Assembly: GCA_963695415.1 (NCBI GenBank)
Contig: CAVOGL010000001.1
Location: forward strand, 186,001-250,000
Reading direction: 5' to 3'
From: CAVXWV01 sp963695415
GTDB taxonomy: Bacteria > Chloroflexota > Anaerolineae > Anaerolineales > UBA4823
Length of the DNA stretch: 64,000 bases
The first letter of the stretch is position 1. Each line of letters opens with the position of its first letter. A program made the translations under genes and the position numbers. Under the pieces are notes generated by a model. It was given only the letters and a program-made list of their open reading frames with translations. It did no database searches and had not been told where the DNA came from. Shown here piece after piece: positions 9,896-18,194 of the stretch.

Positions 9896-10327
9896 ATGAC
9901 ATACGGTCCCATCGACTTTATCGCCCTTGAGTTTCAAACCGATCAGCTTACGGGGGAGAGTTTGCCTGCACTTCTCGAGCTGGTCCAACAAAAGATTGTG
10001 AGGGTGATCGATCTGGTCATCATCCTGAAGGATCAGGATGGCGCTTACATGGTACTCGAAATTGAAGAGCTGGCTCCTGATGTTTTGGCTGTCTTTGATC
10101 CACTGGAGGTCGAAATCAGCGGCATCATCCAGGTCGAAGATATCGAGTTGATCGCGGAGCAGATGGAAGCCAACACCACCGCCGCCTTGCTGCTGATTGA
10201 AAACCTGTGGGCGATCAAGTTCGGGGAAGCTGTAACCCGTTCCAGCGGTCGTATGGTGATGTATGACCGCATCCCATTCGAGGTGGTGAATGAAACATTG
10301 GAAATGATCGCTCAGGCTGAAGGATAG
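9896..10327 (+). CDS. DUF6325 family protein
   Basis: 143 residues starting MTYGPIDFIALEF, the characteristic opening of DUF6325 proteins (from memory). A duplicated alpha/beta pattern is visible: VIDLVIILKDQDGAYMVLE, then a helix with IAEQMEANTTAALLLIENLW and a second strand around KFGEAV. A GAAAGGAG ribosome site precedes the ATG. Such proteins typically sit beside SHOCT-domain genes, as here, and are suspected of roles in membrane or stress physiology. No catalytic residues can be named. Confidence 0.8.
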   Translation: MTYGPIDFIALEFQTDQLTGESLPALLELVQQKIVRVIDLVIILKDQDGAYMVLEIEELAPDVLAVFDPLEVEISGIIQVEDIELIAEQMEANTTAALLLIENLWAIKFGEAVTRSSGRMVMYDRIPFEVVNETLEMIAQAEG

Positions 10328-10362
10328 AGCGAAAAACCAAATCATGAGATCAGGAGGTTGAC

Positions 10363-10689
10363 ATGCCTAGAGCAATGAGACAAGTTAGAAGAAGAAGGGT
10401 AGCGACCGCTGCTGTAGGAACAGCAGTCGTCGCAGGTACCGCTGGCGCGGTTCACCACCACCAGAACCAGAAATATGCCCAGCAAGATGCGCAACAGCAG
10501 CAACAGTACGATCAGGCTTATGAGCAGGGTGCAGCCGACGCGCAGGAGCCGCAGTATGCGCCCCCGCCCCCGGCGGCCCCCGAAGAAGATGTCATCACGC
10601 AGCTTGAACGCCTGGGTGCCCTCAAAGACCAGGGCATTCTCACCGAAGAAGAGTTCGCCGCCCAAAAAGCCAGGCTGCTCGGATATTGA
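10363..10689 (+). CDS. SHOCT-domain protein
   Basis: 108 residues. A basic N-terminus (RQVRRRRV) precedes a short Ala/Gly/Val-rich hydrophobic segment (TAAVGTAVVAGTAGA), then a His/Gln-rich low-complexity linker and a Pro-rich stretch. The C-terminal ~30 residues are a clear SHOCT motif: ITQLERLGALKDQGILTEEEF then KARLLG. SHOCT is thought to mediate oligomerisation or membrane tethering. The gene has an AGGAGG site and follows DUF6325 by 35 bases, so it is probably cotranscribed. It lies directly upstream of the GRE operon. Confidence 0.85.
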   Translation: MPRAMRQVRRRRVATAAVGTAVVAGTAGAVHHHQNQKYAQQDAQQQQQYDQAYEQGAADAQEPQYAPPPPAAPEEDVITQLERLGALKDQGILTEEEFAAQKARLLGY

Positions 10690-10768
10690 TGAAAAGAGTA
10701 ATTCGTGTAAGTGCAGTAACCACCAACTACCAAACGATCAGAACGAAAACAAAAAAGGAGCAATAAAG

Positions 10769-13178
10769 ATGAGTAACACAGTTGTAGCAAACACAGCCAA
10801 AGTCAAGGTCGATACCGCACGCATCGATCGGCTGAAAGAACAACTCAGGAGCACCCCTGCGGAGGTGGATTTCGAGCGGGTCAGGATCATGCATGAGGTG
10901 TACGAGGATACCGCCGGCTACCAGCAGATCATCCGCAGAGCAAAATTCATGGCAACCCTGCTTGAGAGGAAAAAGATATACATCGACGACAACCTCTTCG
11001 TGGGCAGCATGGCCAGCACCGTCAATGGCATCTACACCTATCCGGAATGGCAGGTGGATTGGATGATCGAGGAGAACACCGTTGAGAAGTGCAAGGACCC
11101 GGAAGACCGCAAGGCGAACGAATGGGCGCTCAAATACTGGGACAAGCGCGCCCTGAAGCCGCGCACGCTTGAGATCTTCGAAAGGAAGTATGGTTTTGAT
11201 CCGCGCCCTTCGTACGATTCCGGCTTCGTCATTAGCTTCTTTGACTGGCCCGGCGGCGGCGGCAACCTGGACTATCCCCGGGTTTACCGGAATGGGCTTG
11301 CCAGCATAATCAAAGAGGTCGACGAGCGAGAGGCGGCGCTCGAGATGCGGCTGCCGAATGCCGACAAGTTCGCCTTCTATGAAGCCAGCCGCATTGTCAT
11401 GAAAAGCATTATTCGGCTGGCACACCGCTATGCCGAGCTGGCTCGCGAGATGGCTGCAGAAGAAAAGGACGAGACCCGCAAAGCGGAGCTAATTGCCATT
11501 GCCGAGACCTGCGAATGGGTGCCCGAGCATCCAGCCCGCAACCTGAGAGAGGCCATCCAGAGCCACTTCTTCTGCCACGTCATCGCGGAGATCGAACAGG
11601 TGGGCTGCGGCTATTCGGAGGCTTACCTGGGCCAGAACTTCGAGCCGTTCTACCAGGCTGACAAGGCTGCCGGTCTGATCGGACTATGACGAGGCGGTCT
11701 TCATGTTCGAGAACCTCGTCATCAAGCTGAACGAGATCGGCTATTACTATGGTGAGAAGGTTGCCCTGCAAAACTCTGCCGACCTGGGCCAGAGTATCTC
11801 GCTTGGCGGTTATACCGAAGATGGAGATGACGCCACCGCAGAAATGGATTATGTGGTCCTGGATGCATGCAACTACCTTCACCTGCCTCAGCCTCCGCTG
11901 ACGTGCGTCTACACGGAGCAAATGAGCGGTAAATTCCTGGAAAAGGTCCTGGATGTGATCGGCACCGGTATCGGCATGCCCCAATTCGTCAATGGCGATG
12001 TGATGGTGAAGCGCGCCTTGAATCTCTTTGCTGACTCCAAGAAGGGCCTCACCCTCGAAAAAGCCAGGCGCACCTGCATTGGCGCCTGCGTGGGTTCCTA
12101 CATTCCCTACGAAACCGGTCACCCGGTGGAAGGGCAGCCCAACCTCGGAAAGGTGCTCGAGCTGGCGATGAACAACGGTTTCGATCCACGCATTAAGCAG
12201 CAGGTCGGACCCAAGAGCGGGGATCCCGAAACTTTCGAGACCTTCGAAGAACTCTACGCGGCATTCCAGGCGCAGATAGATTTCAATGAAGAGGTCCTCC
12301 GCCGGGGCGCCTGGATCGCCAGCATGCTGTGCGCTGAATTCCTCCCGACGACCTGGCGCTCGCTGTTGACCGGGGGCTGCATCGAAACCGGCACCGAGGT
12401 CTGGAACGGCGGGGCCAATTACTACACCACGGCGCAAATCGTGGTCGGCAGTGTGGATGCCGCCAACTCGCTGATGGCGGTGAAAAAGCTGGTCTATGAC
12501 GATAAAAAGATCAGCATGGCCGAGCTGAAAAAGGCGCTGGCCGCCAACTGGGAGGGATACGAGCATGTCCGCAAGCTGTGCTATGAAGCGCCCAAACATG
12601 GCAACGACATTCCTGAAGTGAACAAGCTGGTTCGCAGGGTGACCAATAGTATCTATGATGCCTTCCAGAAGGTAGACGGCGGCGGCAACTACATCAGCCA
12701 GGACATCAAGTCAGCGCCGGATGCCTATACCAAGAGCGTCCACAACCTGATGGGGCTGGTGACGGGCGCGCTGCCGAGCGGCAAGTATGCCGGGCAAGCA
12801 CTGACCGATGGCAGTATGTCGGCCATGCCGGGCACCGACGTCAACGGACCCACCGCCCTGGTGATGTCTGCAGCGAAAGGTCAGGATGCCATCAAGTACA
12901 CGGCCACGCACATGAACATGAAATTCCCGCCCGATCAACTGAAAACACGCAAGGGCCGGGATAACATCCTGAGTCTTGTCAAGACCCTTTTTGACAATGA
13001 CGGCTATCACGTTCAGTTCAATGTTCTGGACACCGAGATCCTCAGGGACGCACAGAAGCACCCTGAAAACTACCGCGACCTGGTGGTGCGGGTGGCCGGG
13101 TTCAGCGCCTTCTTCACCAAGCTGGCCCCGGGTGTGCAGGATGAGGTCATTGCTCGTACCCTGCAGAGTTTCGAATAG
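10769..13178 (+). CDS. Glycyl radical enzyme (PFL-like, unassigned clade), one frameshift
   Basis: About 802 residues when joined. The N-terminal PFL domain reads through FFDWPGGGGNLDYPRV. The frame shifts by +1 near 11685 and resumes as DYDEAVFMFENLVIKLNEIGYYYG. The glycyl radical loop is intact near the C-terminus (RVAGFSAFF, Gly codon ~13096). The thiyl-radical Cys is probably the second Cys of TCIGACVGSY (codon 12086-12088). The Glu two residues after Cys that marks CutC, HpdB, IslA and the glycerol dehydratase group (GCVE) is Gly here, so it is none of these. It also lacks PFL's Cys-Cys pair. The reaction is unknown: C-C or C-X bond cleavage or radical addition, under anoxia. It heads an operon with PFK-like protein, activase, ferredoxin and MetK, with an AAAAGGAG site at the start. 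Confidence 0.85.
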
Positions 13179-13198
13179 GGCTGAGATAAACGATCGTA

Positions 13199-13233
13199 CA
13201 GGTAAGGCGTGGCAACCCGCTATGCCTTACCTG
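13199..13233 (+). other. Intergenic hairpin between GRE and PFK-like genes
   Basis: Ten-base complementary arms (13199-13208 and 13224-13233) form a stem with a 15-base loop, 20 bases after the GRE stop. No U-tract follows. It could stabilise or partly terminate the abundant GRE transcript ahead of the downstream maturation genes. Confidence 0.45.
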
Positions 13234-13273
13234 CCTAATCCACTATAAAAACAATCCATAGAGGAGTTTTATA

Positions 13274-14453
13274 ATGAGTACAGAAATTGGAATTGGCAGT
13301 TTTCTCAGGCGCATTGCCATCAATGTGGGAGCAGGTTTTGTTCCCGGTATCAATGCCGTCATTACCGGTGCCGCCATCGCGGCCGGCAAAATGGGTTGGG
13401 AGATAGTGGGCATCCGCGATGGCTTTGAAGGTTTGTTACACCCCGAAAATTACCCCGATGGAGGCCTGGTAGCGCTCAGCCCAGGGCTGATTGAAAACCT
13501 GGATCCTTCCGCCGGTGGCGTCCTGGGTCAATCAGCCCGGGTCGATCCCTTCCACGTCCGCCAGATCAACGAGTTGGAGATGGTGGAGGAAGTGGATATG
13601 TCGGATGAGCTTCTGAATAAGACTCAGATCAGAAAATATCGATGGTTTGATTTCGGTTGTGGGTGGACACGGATTAACCATCCTTTACAAGCTGCATCGC
13701 AAAGGTCTCAATACAGTCTGCATTCCCCGCTCGATTGATAACGATATCGCGGCTACTTCGGTTTCGTTCGGTTTCAACAGCGCGCTCTCAATGACGATCG
13801 AAATGCTCGACCGTGCCCGTCAGGCGGCCCAGGCTGCCCGTAAAATTGCAGTGGTCGAGGTGCAGGGAGAGCAAGCCGGCTGGATTGCCCTGCAAGGCGG
13901 CATTGCCGCGCGTGCAGATGCAGTGCTGATCCCCGAGATTCCAGCTGATCTGAAATTTGTGGCTGGCAGTTTAAAGGAAAAAATATCCACCCGCAAGCCC
14001 TATGGGTTGGTGGTCGTTGCCCAGGGCGCGAAAATTATCAACCAGGCTGAAAAAGAAGAGGTTGTCTCCTCCCTAAAAGCAACCCTTTCACCACTGGCAA
14101 CCGGCACTTCCAGCAGTGAACACGTTATTCTCACTTCTGGTCAGGCCGCCGAGACCGTAGCAACCGAGCTGCAACTGCTGATCGCCGAAGAAACCTATCC
14201 GCTGGTAATAGGTCCCTGGGTCAGGGGTGGTCGCCCAACTGCTGTCGACCGTCAACTGGGGATGGCTTACGGAGCCGGGGCTTTGCAGGCCTTGAAAGCC
14301 GGAAAAAAGGGCGTCATGGTCGCTTTTCAACCGCCAGAAATCAAGTTCGTGCCTCTGTCAGAAGCGATTAACAAAGTCAGAACTGTCCCATCGGACAGTG
14401 AATTCATACAGATCGCCCTCTCCCTGGGTATCTGTCTAGGAAGGGAAATCTAA
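13274..14453 (+). CDS. Phosphofructokinase-like protein with altered active site, one frameshift
   Basis: About 392 residues. The fold is clearly PFK family: PGINAVITGAAIAAGKMGW, IRDGFEGL, SIDNDIAATSVSFGFNSALS and VRGGRPTAVDR. The frame breaks at ~13640 (extra base); the joined text reads IRKYDGLISVVGGHGLTIL. Compared with E. coli PfkA from memory, the Mg-binding Asp of GGDG is His (GGHG) and the substrate-binding MGR is QGE. Glu222 appears to be Gln. The IDND catalytic Asp and the two Arg of RGG and DR are kept. It may therefore use a different substrate or be a regulatory homologue. It sits between the GRE and its activase and overlaps the activase start by one base, so it is cotranslated with GRE maturation genes. 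Confidence 0.75.
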
Positions 14454-15400
14454 TGGCTAACTTATCAGAAATAACAGGAAGAGTACTCAATATCCAGCGT
14501 TATTGCAGCCATGACGGTCCGGGCATCCGCACCACCGTTTTCCTGAAGGGCTGCTCACTGCGCTGCAAATGGTGCGGCAATCCCGAAAGCATCGCCCCCA
14601 AGCCTGAAATTTCATACGACCCCAAAAAGTGCACGGGTAAGGAATGCAGTGTCTGCCTGAAGCCACCCTTCCCCGAAGGCGCCTTCTATTTTGTGGATGG
14701 CGACGATGAAAAAGTGCAGGTCAACTGGCACCTGGCCAATGACTGCGATCAGGAAATGGCCTCGCTCTGCCCGACCGGCGCGCTCGAAATGTTCGGCAAA
14801 ACCATGACGGTCGGCGAGGTGATCGCCGAAGTGGAGAAGGATAGTTCCATCTACCGCAATACCGGCGGTGGCATGACCATCAGCGGCGGTGAGGTGATGC
14901 TGCAGCCCGACTTTGCGGCCGCTTTGCTGCAGGAAGCCCACAGTAATGGCTTCAATACGGCCATCGAAACCGCCTGCAATGCGCCCTGGTCTTTTCTGGA
15001 GAAAGTATTGCCCCATGTGGATACGATGCTGCACGATAACAAACTGATGAATTCAGAGCGGCACAAAAAATGGACCGGTGTCGGCAACGAGCGCATCCTG
15101 GCCAACTTTAAAAGAGCCTACGAAACGTTTCCCGATATCGACTTCATTACGCGTACACCACTGATTCCTGGCGTAAATGCCGATGAGGAGCACGTCAGGG
15201 CCGTACTGGCATTCATCAAGCCCTATAAGAACGTGATCGACTATGAGCTGCTGCCCTATCACCGCTTTGGTCTGGGCAAGTACTTGCTGCTGGGCGAGGT
15301 GTATGAGCTGGACGATTACAAAACGCCGTCCGACGAAGTGATGCAGAGGTTACAGGCCATCATCGATGAGGCCTTTGGCCGCGATAAAAAGGAAAGTTGA
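14453..15400 (+). CDS. Glycyl radical enzyme activase (radical SAM)
   Basis: 315 residues. The radical-SAM CxxxCxxC reads GCSLRCKWCGNPE (~residues 33-45), following GPGIRTTVFLKG, which is typical of PFL-activase relatives. Between residues ~60 and 110 there is a ferredoxin-like insertion with extra cysteines (KKCTGKECSVC, NDCDQEMASLCPTGAL), as in activases of non-PFL glycyl radical enzymes, that probably holds at least one more Fe-S cluster. GGGMTISGGEVMLQ is the SAM-binding glycine stretch and ELLPYHRFGLGKY the family C-terminal signature. It generates the glycyl radical on the upstream GRE using SAM and an electron. Its start overlaps the previous stop by one base. Confidence 0.93.
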   Translation: MANLSEITGRVLNIQRYCSHDGPGIRTTVFLKGCSLRCKWCGNPESIAPKPEISYDPKKCTGKECSVCLKPPFPEGAFYFVDGDDEKVQVNWHLANDCDQEMASLCPTGALEMFGKTMTVGEVIAEVEKDSSIYRNTGGGMTISGGEVMLQPDFAAALLQEAHSNGFNTAIETACNAPWSFLEKVLPHVDTMLHDNKLMNSERHKKWTGVGNERILANFKRAYETFPDIDFITRTPLIPGVNADEEHVRAVLAFIKPYKNVIDYELLPYHRFGLGKYLLLGEVYELDDYKTPSDEVMQRLQAIIDEAFGRDKKES

Positions 15401-15419
15401 CATTGGAAGGAGTTAACTG

Positions 15420-15722
15420 ATGAGCGAAGAAATTACATTGTCAGAGAAGAACCCTGCTCTTGCTGAAACGCCTAAAGGATTGAACTACCGGGCGGTAATC
15501 GATACGAATAAATGTTCTGTCAGCGGTGAATGCATCAAGGTTTGCGAGGTAAATGCCATCTACGAAGGCCCCGGGCGGATGCCGACGACGATTAGTTGTG
15601 CCACCACAGAATTGCTGCCGGGCAAGTCGGAGGTGGACCCAGATAAATGTACCGGGTGTGGGGACTGCGTTCCCGTTTGCCCTTCACATGCCATTGAAAT
15701 GGTGCTCGTAGCTCATGAGTAA
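15420..15722 (+). CDS. Small ferredoxin with two cysteine clusters
   Basis: 100 residues. The C-terminal motif is a standard CTGCGDCVPVCPSHAIEM. The N-terminal motif is looser: CSVSGECIKVCEVNAI. Together they can hold two [4Fe-4S] clusters, one perhaps atypical because its first spacing is longer. An AAGGAG site and a 19-base gap tie it to the activase gene. Its most likely job is supplying the low-potential electron for SAM cleavage by the activase; that is inferred from position. Confidence 0.88.
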   Translation: MSEEITLSEKNPALAETPKGLNYRAVIDTNKCSVSGECIKVCEVNAIYEGPGRMPTTISCATTELLPGKSEVDPDKCTGCGDCVPVCPSHAIEMVLVAHE

Positions 15723-15782
15723 TGCTTTCGATTGGCTATTGTGAGCGGCAAGAATACAGATATGAAATAAAGAGGAATAACT

Positions 15783-16961
15783 ATGTCAATGTATCCAAAG
15801 AATATGTTTTTCACGTCGGAATCAGTGACTGAAGGGCATCCGGACAAGTTTTGCGACCAGATATCCGACGCCGTACTGGACGAATGCCTGAGGCAGGATC
15901 CACTGGCGCGTGTCGCCTGCGAGTGCTATGTGACGATGGGTTTGCTCAACGTAGGCGGCGAGATCACGACGAGTGCCATGTTTGACGTTGCCAGGGTTGC
16001 ACGGGATGTCGGTAACGAGATCGGCTACACATCGCCGAAGTATGGCTTTGACGTCAACACCGCTGCAATCGTCAGGACCATTCACGCCCAGTCGCCCGAC
16101 ATCAGCCAGGGCGTGACCAGAGAAGGCGGGCAGATCGGAGCTGGGGACCAGGGACTGATGTTCGGCTATGCGTGCAATCAAACCAAAGAGCTGATGCCGC
16201 TGCCGATCATGTTAGCACACCAGCTGGCTAAGAAGCTTTCAGATGTACGCAAGCAAAAGGGGTTGCCGTACCTGGGCCCGGATGGGAAGACGCAGGTGAC
16301 CGTGGAATATCGCGACGGGGTGCCCCTGCGCGTCGATTACGTGGTGATCGCTGCCTCGCACACAGATGAAGTTGTGACGCCCGACGGCAAGTTCACGACC
16401 GACAAAGCCAAGCAGGAGATTGTCGACAAGGTGGTGCGCCCGGTGGTCGGGGACCTGCTGGACGAGAAAACGACCATCACGGTGAACGGGACAGGCAAGT
16501 TCCTGGTCAGCGGCCCGCAATGCGACACGGGACTGACGGGCCGCAAGATCATCGTGGACACCTACGGCGGCTGGGCTGTGCACGGAGGTGGGGCATTCAG
16601 CGGCAAGGACCCGACCAAAGTGGATCGCTCGGCCGGTTACATGGCGCGGTACGTGGCTAAGAACCTGGTAGCAGCCGGACTGGCGGAGGAGTGCCTGGTG
16701 CAGCTCAGTTATTGCATCGGGCTGGTGGATCCGGTGTCCGTGTTGGTGAACAGCTATGGTACAGGGAAACTCTCTGACGAGGCCTTGTCAAAGCTTGTGC
16801 GCCAGGTCTTCCCGCTGTCGCCGCATGGGATCATCGATCACCTGAAGTTAAGGCAGCCGGTTTACCTCAAGACAGCCGCGTACGGACACTTTGGACGCAA
16901 GGAGTTCACCTGGGAACAGGTGGATGCTGTGGATGAACTGCTGGCCAAGGCAAAGCAATAA
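15783..16961 (+). CDS. metK: S-adenosylmethionine synthetase
   Basis: 392 residues, full length. Family motifs in order: FTSESVTEGHPDKFCDQISD, GAGDQGLMFGYA, and the phosphate-binding GGGAFSGKDPTKVDRSAGY. It makes SAM from ATP and methionine in the cytosol. The unusual point is its place: it is the last gene of the GRE operon, 60 bases after the ferredoxin and followed by a strong hairpin, so SAM supply appears coupled to radical-enzyme activation. Whether the genome holds another metK cannot be told from this window. Confidence 0.96.
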   Translation: MSMYPKNMFFTSESVTEGHPDKFCDQISDAVLDECLRQDPLARVACECYVTMGLLNVGGEITTSAMFDVARVARDVGNEIGYTSPKYGFDVNTAAIVRTIHAQSPDISQGVTREGGQIGAGDQGLMFGYACNQTKELMPLPIMLAHQLAKKLSDVRKQKGLPYLGPDGKTQVTVEYRDGVPLRVDYVVIAASHTDEVVTPDGKFTTDKAKQEIVDKVVRPVVGDLLDEKTTITVNGTGKFLVSGPQCDTGLTGRKIIVDTYGGWAVHGGGAFSGKDPTKVDRSAGYMARYVAKNLVAAGLAEECLVQLSYCIGLVDPVSVLVNSYGTGKLSDEALSKLVRQVFPLSPHGIIDHLKLRQPVYLKTAAYGHFGRKEFTWEQVDAVDELLAKAKQ

Positions 16962-16983
16962 GCGAAAGTTAATTTGAACATGA

Positions 16984-17020
16984 GCGCCAAACGCCAAGTG
17001 TTGGCGTTTGGCGCCTGTTT
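16984..17020 (+). terminator. Rho-independent-like terminator after metK
   Basis: A 14-bp perfect stem (16984-16997 paired with 17001-17014) has a three-base loop and is followed by a short T-rich stretch, 22 bases after the metK stop. It marks the probable end of the GRE operon. Confidence 0.7.
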
Positions 17021-17050
17021 GAAAATGCTGCTCAAAAAGGTGATTAGAAA

Positions 17051-17620
17051 ATGGCTACTGTTGAAATTTCCACCCCTTATTCCACCCACCAGGTGCCCGA
17101 AGACAAACTGACCAACCTGGGGCTGTATGTCACCGCCCGGGAAGCTTACGAAATGTGGCTGTCCGATCCCGAGCAGATCAGAATTCTCGATGTGCGCACT
17201 TTCGAAGAGTACGTATTAATCGGTCATGCCGAAATGGCAGCCAACGTTCCCCTTGCCTTCCCCACCTACAAATGGGATGCCAATAAGGGAAATTATTCGG
17301 TGGTGATTAATACCGATTTCATCGCACAGGCTACAGCACGCTACAAACCGGACGATACCATCCTGGCTATGTGCCGCTCTGGCGGGCGCAGTGCCATGGC
17401 AGCCAATGCGCTGGTCAAGGCTGGTTTTACCAAAGTCTACAATATCATCGATGGTTTTGAAGGCGATAAAGTGGACGACCCTGAAAGTGTCCATCACGGC
17501 AAACGAGAGCGGAACGGCTGGAAGAATTCGGTTCCATGGACTTATAAGCTGGACCCCGAGCTGGTCTGGCTTCCTTCTGAAGGAGAACTTGAAATCCTGG
17601 CTAACACCCTCGACCTGTAA
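17051..17620 (+). CDS. Rhodanese-like sulfurtransferase
   Basis: 189 residues. A single rhodanese domain has ILDVRTFEEYVLIGHAE and an active-site loop CRSGGRS with the catalytic Cys (~residue 114), followed by AMAANALVKAGFTKVYNI and DGFEG. The extended C-terminus (RNGWKNSVPWTYKLDPELVW) resembles periplasmic or cytosolic stand-alone rhodaneses, but no signal peptide is present. It would move sulfane sulfur between thiols. It follows the metK terminator and precedes a SpoIIAA-like gene and two SulP genes, so it belongs to a sulfur- or anion-related group. Confidence 0.88.
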   Translation: MATVEISTPYSTHQVPEDKLTNLGLYVTAREAYEMWLSDPEQIRILDVRTFEEYVLIGHAEMAANVPLAFPTYKWDANKGNYSVVINTDFIAQATARYKPDDTILAMCRSGGRSAMAANALVKAGFTKVYNIIDGFEGDKVDDPESVHHGKRERNGWKNSVPWTYKLDPELVWLPSEGELEILANTLDL

Positions 17621-17671
17621 TCTCAATGTTGTATACGGCAAGATCCAAAAACAACCTAAAGGAGCAATTAT

Positions 17672-18034
17672 TTGATCGAATTAATACCTGATGTTCCAGG
17701 AAATGTTTTAGCTGTAACGGCTAAGGGAGAAATTACTGAAGAAGACTATGATACGGTGATTACCCCTGCCCTGGAAGAAAAGTTGAAGGATCACGACAAG
17801 ATCCGCTTCCTATATCACCTAAGCCCGGAGTTTACAGGATTTAAAGGTGGGGCCGCATGGGATGATACAAAAATAGGGGTGAAGTATTTCAACGCCTTCG
17901 AAAAAATTGCCATGGTTGCCGATAAGAAATGGGTGCGCCGATCCGTTAAGGCCTTCGGGTTCCTGTTCCCTGGAGAAATCAAAACCTTCAAAGGAAAAGA
18001 ACTTGAAGCGGCTTTAGCCTGGATTGCAGACTAA
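17672..18034 (+). CDS. SpoIIAA-like (DUF3478) protein
   Basis: 120 residues starting at TTG with a good AAAGGAG site eight bases upstream. MIELIPDVPGNVLAVTAKGEI, EEDYDTVITPAL and the ending GEIKTFKGKELEAALAWIAD match the SpoIIAA-like family (PF11964) from memory. The family shares the STAS fold found at the C-terminus of SulP transporters. It is encoded just upstream of two SulP genes, so a regulatory link to those transporters is possible. No enzymatic residues are evident. Confidence 0.85.
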   Translation: MIELIPDVPGNVLAVTAKGEITEEDYDTVITPALEEKLKDHDKIRFLYHLSPEFTGFKGGAAWDDTKIGVKYFNAFEKIAMVADKKWVRRSVKAFGFLFPGEIKTFKGKELEAALAWIAD

Positions 18035-18194
18035 ATACAGGCGAGATCGGCAAGGACTACATGCTCATCCAACGACTAGATTAATAACCGGTTTGATGTG
18101 CATGAGTTGACCGCACCAGTATTCCTCGATCAGGCGGTAAAGAAGTTGCATAAGGCACACAGGCACAGGTTAGCTTGGATGAGGAGAGAACCCG

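Noticed and set aside
11670..11705. Programmed ribosomal frameshift in the GRE gene
   Set aside because: No slippery heptamer or downstream structure stands out, and the same +1 change occurs in many unrelated genes of the window.
10769..13178. Assignment of the GRE as isethionate sulfite-lyase because SulP and rhodanese genes are near
   Set aside because: The Glu after the catalytic Cys that marks this group is missing and a terminator separates the GRE operon from the sulfur genes.
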